From contig NW_025408676.1 of assembly GCF_020360975.1 (NCBI RefSeq), positions 1,860,001 to 1,924,000 on the forward strand: a stretch of 64,000 bases of DNA. The letters are read 5' to 3'. The stretch comes from Hirsutella rhossiliensis (Eukaryota; Ascomycota; Sordariomycetes; Hypocreales; Ophiocordycipitaceae). The notes under the pieces are model-generated. The model made no database searches and was not told the origin of the DNA. It saw only the letters and a program-made list of their open reading frames with translations. The position numbers and the translations under genes are program-made. Positions 33,801-44,064 of the stretch are shown piece after piece (position 1 is the first letter of the stretch; every line of letters begins with the position of its first letter).

Positions 33801-36800
33801 CTCATCTATTATGTCACGAACTACGCGACCAAGGTGGAGGACCCGGTGTGGAAGCGTGTGGCGGCCGCGGCCGAGCTCCTGGCCGCCTCAACAGGTGATG
33901 GCACGGCCAACGGAGGGCGGGACGGTGGCGGAGACGCTGCCACCGATGACCCTGTCAAGGGAACAGGACGCGACAGTTCCTGATGAGAGTGGCGAACCGC
34001 GTGTTCACGGAGCGTCCGCTATCACAGGTCGAGGTCGTCGCTCACCTTCTCGGATATCCGGCCGAGTTCACCGACAGCAGCGCGTGGGCGTACCTGAACT
34101 GTTCTCTGCTGTACTGGGAAGTCTTTCGGCGATGGCGGCATCTCCGAGAAGCCAGTGGCGCTGCGGCTATGGATGACACCTTGGATGAGTCGGTCGTCGT
34201 CGAAGAAGAAGGCCTGAGAATCTCCCACGTCGAGGCGTACCAGCACCGGGAGAGCTGCTGAAAGGCCTATGCCTGTATGACTACATATCGATCGTCAGAC
34301 TGAAACGCATCGGCAACGACGAGAGCTGGGCGGCAGGGAGATGTCTTTCGAGGATGGATGGGCGCCGGGACGACGCTGGGTTCAGGTGCTCAGGCGGCCG
34401 GGCAAGCACGCTACCGTCTGCCTCGACGGCTACCTGAGCAAGGACTTCACCTACGATGACGAGTCGTGCTACCGGAGGTGTGTATGGCAACTGCTCTGTC
34501 AGCGGGCATTATCGGAGAGGCTAACCTACCCCCTGAAGGGCAGCCGTGCAGCATCTTGCGCTGTTCGTGCCGTGGGAGTCCTTCCTCGGCGAAGGAACAG
34601 GTGAGATCAACAGCATCTGGGCGCGGGCTCGAGACGCTATGGCCCCGAGAATATCATGTCTCGTCGACAACGTGCAGCTGCTTCGACGATCCGCCGAAGA
34701 CGCAAAACGCGACGCCAAGCAATGGGCAGCCTCGTCCGGCGATGGCGACCCGACGGTCGCACACGTCGAGGAGGGTGGAGCAGGCGAGGCGGGCGCGGAG
34801 TCTGCAGCGACATATCAGCCCAACAGCATCGGAGACGCAACGCGGCTCATCGACGTCGTCCGAGGTGCAGTGGGAGCGAATCAGGTGACGGCCAAGTCGC
34901 CGGAGCTCATGGCAATGATACAGCAGCTCTGTCGGTTTCAGCAATCGGCGCTGCGCTCGACGGCCGAGCTCGAGGCCACGGCGCTGATCGAACGAGGAGA
35001 GGCGGTTAAGCATGCCAGGGCGGGTATTTTCCGGGCCGCACTACCGCCGCAGGATCAGGTCAAGGCTATCAAGTCGCAGCAGGTAAGTGCCTCGAAGGAG
35101 GGAGAGGATGATCCAGGGATACAAAGCACGCCCGCCGCCTGGGAAAGCGATCGCCGCGCAGCGTTGCGAAGGGTGATGACCGGTTTCGGGAGGACGAGGT
35201 CGAAATGACGATGGCCGACTCCGACGAGACCGCTATCGACGCAGGGGCGGGAATGGACGTTCAGTTTGGCCCATCAACCTCCTTCCTCGCGGCGGGCAAG
35301 GTGTTGGCAACACGGCTGACGCTGAACAAGAGGCAGTCCATCGCTTTTCTGATAATATGCCGCCAGCTCGATTTGATGCAGCAGACCGACGGGGCGATGC
35401 CTGCCAGCTGCGCCAGTTCGTCGGTGGCGAGGGCGGTACCGGCAAGTCGCGAATCATCGAGGCACTCGTCGAGCTGTTCAGTAAAAGAGCCTTTCGAATC
35501 GTCTGCTGATCACGGCGACGTCGGGGACTGCGGCGGCGCGGATCAACGGCATCACGATCCACTCCGCCTGCGGGTTCACTAAAGACCAAGGGCGGGGGCG
35601 CGAACATGGTCAAAGACCTTGACGGGTGCGGCTGCCGAAACAGGCGGAGCGGTTCATCCACGGCCAGTCTCGAATGGATTGGCAGGAGAAGGATGTGCTC
35701 GTCATCGACGAGGTGAGCATGCTCGGGGCGCGGACGCTGCACGCCGTGAACGAGCGGCTTCGCCGGCTTCGCGGATCGCGGCAAGATTTCGGGGGGATCC
35801 CCATCGTCCTCTTCTGCGGAGATTTTCAGCAGTTCCGGCCGGTCCAAGAGAGGTCGATCGTCCTGCCTAGCGCGGCCATCTCGTGGGACGTAGACAACTC
35901 GTTCAAGGCCGAGCAGCGTCACCAGCACGACAAAGCGCACGCACTGTGGAAGAGGTTCACGACGGTCGTCATGCTGGACGAGCAGATGCGCGCCGCCGGC
36001 GACCCGGAGCTGCAGAGGCTGCTGAAGCGGATCCGTCTAGGCGTGCAGGATCGGACGGATCTAAACCTCCTCAACTCAAGGTGCTACCGGGAGGAAGGCG
36101 GATCCCTTGGGAGACGGGCATCACCGTGGTGACGCCGCTCAATAGGAATCGGTGGAACCTGAACATGGAGGCGAGCCTGGCGTTCCGGGTCCAGCAGCGG
36201 TCGACGATGCGCATTTTCATCTCCGAGCACAAGTGGAAGGAGGAGCTGCCGACGGAGGAAGAGGCGATCATGATACTCAACCAGGGCGACGATAGCGCGA
36301 TCCCGGTGCCGGCCGTCTTCATGTTCGTGGCCGGGATGCCCATCGTGGTGAACCACAACACCCACCAGGGGCTGAAGCTAGTGAACGGCGCGAGCTACTC
36401 GGCGGTGGAGGTCATTGTCGACAAGGCGTACCCGGGCATCGGATCTCGGCCGATATGACGATCCACTTCGGGCCGCCGGCGGGGATCATTCTCGAATCGG
36501 AGACGACGAGATATCTCCACTTCGTCGGGATGCCGCCGGGCACGATCTTGTTGACACCCATGACCGTTAAGATACAGTGCCAGCGAAAAAGGCCGTGGCA
36601 ACGCAACGACGTCAGCCGAAAGGGTTTGCCGTGCGCAGCAGCGTTCGCGTGCACGGACTACAAGGTGCAGGGCAAAACGCTGGAGCGCGTGGCCCTCGAG
36701 CTGCGAGGACACGGACGACGAAGATGGATGGAACGGTGGTGCCCTCGCAGTGCGACCCGTACGGCCTGTACGTGCAGCTATCGCGCTGCCGAACTCTAGA

Positions 36801-37150
36801 CGGCATCATGCTCGTGTCCAAGGTGCGGGACAGAGACTTGGTGGGCAACCGGGTCCCCGAGGAGATGACTGCCGCACAGGCCAGGCTCGAGGTACTGAGC
36901 GAGAGGACCGTTGAGGAGGCGTTGCGCTGGCTGGACGGTGATGCTGAAGAGTCAAGGCGGCCGCGCTAGGTGACGCGATGAAGAGTTCGGCAGGCGGGAA
37001 GAGTCGGCAGTGGTGGGATAAGGCACGCGAAAAGGCAACAGAAGCCGGGGGAAGGGCAGCGACCAACAAGGAGGGAGGCAAGGAGGGACCAATCACAAGG
37101 GACCAATCAAGGGGCGGAGAACTTTTGGGGGGAGAGGGCGGGGTCTGCGG
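30900..37150 (+). mobile_element. Helitron D (diverged family, degenerate)
   Basis: This is a plus-strand rolling-circle element of a different family from A, B and C. Domain order is intact but frames are broken many times. Neither terminus was identified with certainty: no GAAGTATTTT-type 3' end was seen, and the 5' limit is a guess. A fragment of the same family is at 10470-11515. Confidence 0.7.
30950..36969 (+). pseudogene. Helitron D Rep/PIF1 helicase, many frameshifts
   Basis: The N-terminal DUF6570-like part has TCMVCYRKC (about 31310) and VFPNNVQELATK, then DEIHISWQG and LSVRRRVVERALVWLKRNNP (31684-31870). The Helitron N-like domain has ASFFARTFPTLFPFG, GYGVPAIWFTINPNDITNP (about 32890-32960) and the HUH pair HVH at 33211-33219 (LHVHGLLWL, in a frame different from its surroundings). 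The tyrosine pair is in YVTNY at 33810-33824. An accessory part follows (QHLALFVPWESFL, 34546). The PIF1 helicase has Walker A VGGEGGTGKSRI (about 35425), Walker B VLVIDEVSMLGAR (35698), CGDFQQF and a C-terminal LYVQLSRCRTLDG (about 36770). It ends at 36969. More than ten shifts make function very unlikely. Confidence 0.8.
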
Positions 37151-37184
37151 GGCACGTTAGAAGGCCTTTCGTTCCTCAAGGCAA

Positions 37185-37940
37185 ACGCCCTTCGGGCTGA
37201 ATTAGGGCAAATTTATAGGAGGGAAGATAGGGCTAGGGTTACCTTGCTGGTCTGAAAACTCTGTACAGAGTAGATCCCACTGATCTCTACACTCCTCAGC
37301 CGTACGAGCCCTGACGACTGAAGCCCAGGCATCACGGATACCGTCAGCTGTGTGCTCAAAGGCCCGCCTAGGAGCCGGGGGTGGTATTGGGTTTCCATCG
37401 TCATCGTTATGATCATCTTGATCCTGAACGTACAGATCTGCCAGTTGTGAGGCATGTTGAACCTGGTGATCAGCAGCACGGTCGATAGGTCGGTCCTCGT
37501 CAATAGCGTCATCTGCCTGTATCGGATCGTCGAGGGCGGCTGCTGCAGCGAGGCGAGTCTCTTCTTCTGGCCTGTCTCCGCCAATCTCGGTACCATCGAG
37601 GGATCCGTGCCACTTCTTCTTGATATGAAGGACCACGTTCTTAATCATGTGCCAGACGCACAGTTGCTGTTGTGTCAATGGAAAGACAGAGTCAAGGGCG
37701 TTCTTCAGGGCGGTATCGAAGTCAGTAATCACAACGCCCGGGTCCGGAATATCAGCCTGCTGGCCGGCCTCACGCAACTGCGAGAGGATCCATTGGAACG
37801 CGCCCTCGTCTTCCTTAGCCGCGAGGCCGAAGCCTATACTGAAGCTCTTGTGTAGCCCTGTTGTACCAATGATCTGTAGAAGCGGCATGTTGAAGCGGTT
37901 GACCTTATACGTATTATCCATAATTCAGCCCGAAGGGCGT
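37185..37940 (-). mobile_element. Mini-MULE with 20-bp perfect inverted ends
   Basis: ACGCCCTTCGGGCTGAATTA at 37185-37204 is repeated exactly in inverse at 37921-37940. Similarity continues, weaker, for about ten bases inward. The 756-bp element carries a single open frame. No clear target duplication was found. It lies just 3' of Helitron D. Confidence 0.7.
37202..37921 (-). CDS. MULE transposase domain, N-terminally truncated
   Basis: The 239-codon frame begins in the right inverted repeat with MDNTYKVNRFNMPLLQIIG. This is the core of the MULE transposase domain, with the first catalytic Asp in DNTYK. The second follows in VVITDFDTALKNAL, then FPLTQQQLCVWHMIKNV. The usual N-terminal zinc-binding/FAR1 part is missing, and the later region is acidic and poorly conserved, so the catalytic Glu cannot be placed. 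The frame has no breaks, unlike its neighbours. It is probably a deletion derivative. Confidence 0.75.
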   Translation of the reverse strand: MDNTYKVNRFNMPLLQIIGTTGLHKSFSIGFGLAAKEDEGAFQWILSQLREAGQQADIPDPGVVITDFDTALKNALDSVFPLTQQQLCVWHMIKNVVLHIKKKWHGSLDGTEIGGDRPEEETRLAAAAALDDPIQADDAIDEDRPIDRAADHQVQHASQLADLYVQDQDDHNDDDGNPIPPPAPRRAFEHTADGIRDAWASVVRARTAEECRDQWDLLCTEFSDQQGNPSPIFPPINLP

Positions 37941-38774
37941 TCTACTCAGTCAGAAAGAATCGAGCATAAAACCTCCTCTGATTGGCTAATTGGCCTCCCC
38001 TGTACTCAACTCGTGCGGGAATTGGTCGACCGCGAACGCCACCAAATGAAGGCCTCGGCACAGACCCCTGAGCGGTGACCCCTGAGCGTTGACCAGGTAA
38101 CTAGCAAGCTCTTCAAGAGCTTTCAGTTCTAAACACGATTCTGGCCCAATCAGCCACTGCCCTTTATTCAGCCGTAGGCTGACTTAACATTAATCGAGGA
38201 AGTTTTCCCCAAATATGAGGGTTTGGTGCTGACAGATCTGGAACCCGGCCTGCGTCATCAGAGACGTTACTGGGGCGTCATACGGCGAGGTCTTTCGAAG
38301 AGTCGATTGACCAGCCGCGGGTAGTGCTGGGGACGCCAATTCCACCAAGCCAAGGAAGTGCCCGCTCCTTTCGGACTCTTGCGCCAACACCCTTGATGCA
38401 GTCGACGACTGAGCAGGCCGCGCCACACTCAGGCTTGTCTGCTATGAGAGAAGCAGCACAAGTGGTATAGATTACTCTTATGTGGCTGCTAGATTCCATA
38501 AGGGGGGGAAGAACTCTCAAGATGATCCCTCGAAAGCCAGGGCAAGGACCAAGGTAGCCGCGATCCAGCGCGACCACCGGTCACGACGTCGCGCAGGGGG
38601 AGGTTGTGTCACTGACGCCAACGATATCTCAGCTGGGCGTCTTACAAGGCTCGGAGTTGGCTGGAGAATGTATTTATCCTCGTGCTGTGGTTCGCAATAG
38701 CTTCTACGGGCTGACCATGGAACATAGATGCGAGCCCAGATCGACTACGGACGGGTGGGTTTCAAGGTGGGGGT
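37941..38774. other. Leader region before Helitron B
   Basis: No gene recognised. At 38167-38205 a perfect small hairpin (TCAGCC GTA GGCTGA) is followed by ATTAATCGAGGAAGTTTTCCCC. This resembles the hairpin plus AAGTTTT arrangement at 50686-50735 and may be another rolling-circle 3' end. Confidence 0.4.
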
Positions 38775-41700
38775 ATGATACCTAAGGAAGGAGACGACAG
38801 GGGCCAGTTCTCAGAGTCTGATATTGACGCTGAGGATTATGTCAACGTCCTGCTTTCACCCGCTCGACCACGCAGGTATCTCGAGCGATTGGGGATCGAG
38901 CCGGACTCTGAACCTGGTGAGGAAGACGAGGACGGTGACAGGAACAATGATTCTGTGGATAGAAGCCCACTTCGCCGTCGGCCGCCGCAGCCGTCCGCAC
39001 GGCCAAGGCGTGGTCGCCGAGGTCCCGCCCCAGGTACAGGAGGGCGGCCAAGAAGGTCTCGGAGAGAAACACGATCGTCGAGACCGCCACGACGTCTTCG
39101 GAGTCCAGTGATAATTCCACCGGAAGAATTGGCGGTCTTCCATGCGCAAGATCCGGTGTGGAATGGCGACCTCGACGCTTGTGCCTTGACCGACCGCGAT
39201 AAGGCCACCCTGCGCGAGTTCTGGACTAAGCTTGACAATGACCAGATGGAATACTGCAGCCGATGCCGCGAGTGTTGGTTTCAGATGGAAATAGATTATG
39301 ACGGCATTTGCTCGCGTTGCTATCGAAAGGATGAGAAGCGTGGCCCCGACGAACCTTATTTCTTCTCTGCCGAAAATCAACTCGACTTTGGCCCTGTGCC
39401 GGCCCGATTGCCTGAGCTTACGCCTACTGAAGAGTCGTTGATCGCTCGCGTGCACGTCCACGTCAATATCATGCTGGTGCGGGGACAGCAGTACAAGTAT
39501 CGGGGGCACGTCGTTCACTTTCTCCGCGAGGTTGGCTTGGTGTACAACCAGCTCCCGCTTCTGCCGCGGGAGTTGAACACGGTGTTGCTGCGTCCTGCCA
39601 ACACGTCGTCACACGCCAATCTCAGTCGGCAATTCACCCGCCAGTTCCGTGTGCGCCGCCAGGCGGTTATGATATGGCTTGACTACCTCCGCCATCATCA
39701 TCCTGGCTATCGATGCATCGTCATCGACGAAGAGCGACTGAGCCAACTGCCCGAGGACGGCAATGCGGTGGATGCCATCCCCCAAAGTCAGGTGGAGGCT
39801 GCCGATGTGGGACCGGAGGAAGATCAGGAGGCAGAGCCTGAGCTAGAGGACGCGGCTGCGGTGCCTGACCTGTTGGCCAAGGACACGGAGCTCGATGCTC
39901 TGCGGTCTGTTCTCGCGGGCGAACCAGAAGCGAACGCAAGGCTTCCTCTCGCCACAGGCTCCCAGGGGCGGGGGCAGCACGGGCTGCGGCTGCCGAATAT
40001 ACGGCACACGCCGATCAATGAGTTCAATCGCTCTCATGCCCTGCTCTCCTTGGCATTCCCCTGCCTCTTTCCAGACGGCAGAGCCGACTTTGTGGAACCT
40101 CGCTTGCGGTCAATTGAGTACAAGGATTACATCGAGCACGCGATGCGGTGGCACGACGGCCGTTTTGCACGGCACCCGACCTTCCGTTTTGTCGCGTTCA
40201 ACACTCTGATGCGGTCCCAAGCACGCGCGCGGTCGAGATTCTTCGTGAAGCAACATGACGGCACCCGCGAACAACTCACGCGAGAGCAGCTTATTCAGGC
40301 ACTTGAACACAGCGAAGATCCGAGGCGCAGGCGCTGATCAACTCGATCACAAGGCATGCGGTGTCGATTCGCGGTACGCGCCCCTTTTGGAACAGAAAGA
40401 GGCAGGACCTCGAGGCGTATGCATACAGCCTGGGCTGTCCTGGCGCATTTATCACATTCAGCCCAGCCGATTTGCACTGGCGGAGCCTCTACCAGCACAT
40501 GCCCCGATATGGAGAATGGCTGCGCGTTTCCGAGCCGGAGAGGATGGCATTGTCGCGGTACTTATTGCGACAGAACCCTCACATTGCTGCTTTCCACTTC
40601 TACCGCCGATACTGCTTCTTTCGAGATATCGTGTTGCGGAAGAAGTTCAACGTCACGGATTACTGGGATCGGTACGAATGGCAAGGGCGTGGTAGTCCGC
40701 ACAACCACGGTCTGTACTGGATGAAGGAGGGCCCCGCCGCCGACATGGAGGACGAAGCCGCTCGAGACCTGTTTGCACGCACGTGGGGCTTCCACATCAC
40801 GGCCGTGAACCCGGAGCCCCGTAGGACTGTGCCTCGGGGGGAGGGTAACCCGCTGAGCGTAGATCCGCTGGGCGTGGAGATGACATTCCTGCGGCTCTCG
40901 CAAATTGTCAACCGTTGCCAGCGCCACAGATGCAATACCACGTACTGCTTGCGTGTCAGAAAAGGAAGCGGCGACCTGGCGAGGGACATGGAAGGAGCTG
41001 CTGCCGATATTGAGGCGGCCAACGCAGCCAATCCGGAAAGGGAGTGTCGTTTTGACTTCCCCCGTGCCTTGCGAGAGCTGGCCGCGGTCATCAGGAAGGA
41101 AGGCAAGTCGTACTACATCTTCGAGGCGGCCCGCAACGACAGCCTTATGAATCATTTCAACCCTGCCATCATTCTGGGATGGCTGGCCAACATTGACATA
41201 TCTCCATGCACCAGCTTGCAAGCAGTCATTACGTACGCTGCCAAGTATTGCAGCAAATCGGAGAAGAAGACAGAGCCTTACTGCAGGCTGGCGGATCAGG
41301 TTTTGCCGCATACAGCACACCACCAACCCCTGTTGTCTTTCTCCTCTCGCCTTATGAATAAGTTGATTGCCGAGAGAGATTATTCAGCGCAGGAAATTTC
41401 CACTTGCTGCTCAACATCCCTCTGCAGGAAGGGACTCGGATGGTTGTGTACGTCGACTGCCGCCCGTCAGAGCAGCATGCACGGTCCTACCGCGTCGATG
41501 ATGATGTCAGAGAGGCTGTCGGCAGCTACCGGAAATATCTGCAGAGAAATGACCAGCATGAGAGTATTACTTATCTCGAGTACCTGCAGCTGTACAATCT
41601 CAAGACATGGAGGAGACTCGGTGCGAACGCGAAGAAGAGGTTCTGTCCTACTTTCCTCGGTACAGGCCAGTGGAAACCTCAACCCAGTTTCATGACTTCT

Positions 41701-43577
41701 GCCGTGTCAAGTTGATGATGGCCCATCCGCACCGCGCTCCGGAGGAGTTGCTTGCTGTGGACGGGCAGCTGTGTGAGTCCTTTGTTGCGGCGTACCAGTG
41801 CTGTCGGCGGCGACACCATTTCCATGAGGACGACCATTACGGGAGGTGGGGACAAACGAGCTCCAGGCGGAGGACGATGAGTTTGTGCAGGAGGTGCATG
41901 ACGAGCCCATCGCAGAGGAGGACTGGCATGAGCTCGCCCACATGCTGCCAGACCGGCCGCTGGAGGAAGAAGACATCGACGTACTTGGCCGGCGAAATAT
42001 CGACGTGAATTATGACTGGACTCCTCACGTCGGACGATACACCAACGACGACATTCTCAGCGGCAACTACTGGGAGCAACGCAAGGCGGAAAGCTCCTTT
42101 CACCTTGATGTGGAGCATCAGCCCTTGGAAGCACGCGATGCCCTGAATCCAGAGCAGCGCATAGTGTATGACACGGTGATGGGTCACTTTCTCGCCCAGG
42201 ACCGTTCCCAGTTGCTACTCCATGTGGATGGTGGCGGTGGCACAGGCAAGTCATATCTCATCAACCTGCTCTCGGCGCACCTCCAGGCTGCGACACGTGG
42301 AGAGGACACCTGTCTGGCGTGCCGCACCGACAGGCGTCGCAGGAATCAGATATCAGGCACTACTTTGCACTCGCTGCTTCACCTCCCGATCAACAAGGAC
42401 TTCAGGCCGCTCTCCGCCATCGACAAAGCCCAGCTCCAGAAGAAACTGAAGGATATTCAGTACCTAATCATCGACGAGAAAAGCATGCTGGGACTGCGTA
42501 TGCTATCCTGGATTGACGACCGTCTCCGCGAGGCATTTCCGCATAGGAACGAGGAGTTCTTTGGCGGACTCAATGTCCTTTGGTGGGCGACTTCTTCCAG
42601 CTTCCTCCTGTTCTACAGAAACCGCTATACTACGACAAAGAGGTGCAGGGAGTAGAGATCAAGGGAAGGAACGCGTATATGCGCTTCGATAAGACTGTCT
42701 TCCTGAGCGTTGTTCAGCGGCAGTGCGGCGATGACCAGGCGGCCTTTCGCAAGGCTCTCGGGGAACTGCGGCTGCTCCAACTATCCTACGAGTCCTGGAA
42801 ACTTCTCTCTGGCCGCGTGCAGGCAAAGCTAGACGATCAAGAGGTCGCCAGGTTCGCCGACGCCTTACGGGTATACGCCACGAAAGACCGGGTGAACGAA
42901 TATAACCATTACCACCTTGACCGCCTCAACCGACCAGTCATCCAGGTCATCGCTACAAACGTTGGCCCCGGCGCGACAGCTGCTCCGGACGACAAGGCGG
43001 GCAACCTTGCGAAGCAGATCCCGTATGCATTGGCGCCCGTCTGATGCTGACGTCCAACCTTTGGCAGCCAGTTGGCCTCTGCAACGGCGCACGCGGTACG
43101 GTATACGATATCGCCTGGGCGCCTGGAGCTGACCCCATGCAAGACCCTCCCTGCGTGATCATGATGGAGTTTGACAAGTACACGGGGCCGGTATTCCTGA
43201 CCACCGCAGATGGCAGGAAGATTGTCCCCATTCTGCCAGTAGACAGGGACTTCCTCGTCGGAGCCACACTCTGCACTCGTACGCAGTTTCCCCTGATCGT
43301 GTGTTACGCCATTACAGTTCACAAGTCGCAGAGCATCACCGAAGACACGATCGTGACGGATCTGTCCTGCCGTGACTTTCAGACCGGATTGAGCTACGTG
43401 GCCGTCTCGCGTGTGAAAACGCTGCAGGGTCTGATGCTGGATGCCCCGTTTGACCGCAACCACCTGACTTATGCGTCGCCACCGGAAGGAATTAAGATGA
43501 AAATGAGGGATCAGCAACTTCGCAAACGACAGGTTCTCACCCAGAATCCGTACAAGACAGGCCACGGGCATACGTAA
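38775..43577 (+). pseudogene. Helitron B Rep/PIF1 helicase, frameshifted
   Basis: ATG 38775 (MIPKEGDDRGQFSESD) opens an acidic then Arg-rich N-terminus, followed by the Cys-rich region (CSRCRECW, CSRCYRKD) and the Helitron N-like domain. A missing T near 40318 (present in copy A) breaks the frame; it resumes with VSIRGTRPFWNRKRQDLEAY. HUH is HNH at 40700-40708 and the tyrosine pair (YAAKY) is at 41234-41248. Further breaks lie near 41398, 41620, 42300 and 42580. PIF1 motifs: Walker A GGGGTGKSYL (about 42231-42254), YLIIDEKSMLG (about 42460), CYAITVHKSQSI (about 43305) and SYVAVSRV. It ends at 43577. If breaks are assembly errors the element could be nearly complete. Confidence 0.85.
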
Positions 43578-43760
43578 CTCCACTTGATGCTACTCGCGAC
43601 AAGAACGACACTTTCCAAGGCACAGATTGTATGATTGTAGATACTGTATTGATTGTTCGGTGACTGCTCGACTGGTAGCCAGACTCGCAGCCTTCGGCTG
43701 ATTGTACGCCTTGCACCACAACCCTAAAGACTAAAGTGCAAGGCGTAGCGCAGTATTTTT
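38775..43760 (+). mobile_element. Helitron B
   Basis: This is the plus-strand relative of Helitron A and keeps the 5' coding part that A has lost. The 3' end is a hairpin (GCCTTGCAC / GTGCAAGGC, 43708-43745) followed by GTAGC and GCAGTATTTT at 43751-43760. The 5' terminus upstream of 38775 was not identified. The two copies are inverted relative to each other, 12 kb apart. Confidence 0.82.
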
Positions 43761-44064
43761 CCTTACACCAGCCTAGATGGCCGCTGCTTCCCTTTCCCGT
43801 CGAATCCATCAAACCCACCAGTTTGCTAAGGGTATCCAGGTTCAAATATCGCCGCCGCCGGCCTACCTCTCAAGATTCCCCGGTTACCCTGCTTCTGGGA
43901 AGTAGTTCAGTTCCCTCCCTGATCATTCAGACCCGATCTAACTGCTTCAGACAACCTCCCTATCGAGATCTATCACGGTATTGGACATTGGCCCTCACAA
44001 AGCTTCACTTTCCGAGCGATACCTAGCGGTCTAGGTGTTAAGAGGTGGATATATATACGGTCAC
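43761..44064. other. Junction between Helitrons B and C
   Basis: No gene. Helitron B ends at about 43760, and the start codon of Helitron C is only 305 bp further on. The 5' terminus of C must lie in this stretch. Confidence 0.4.
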
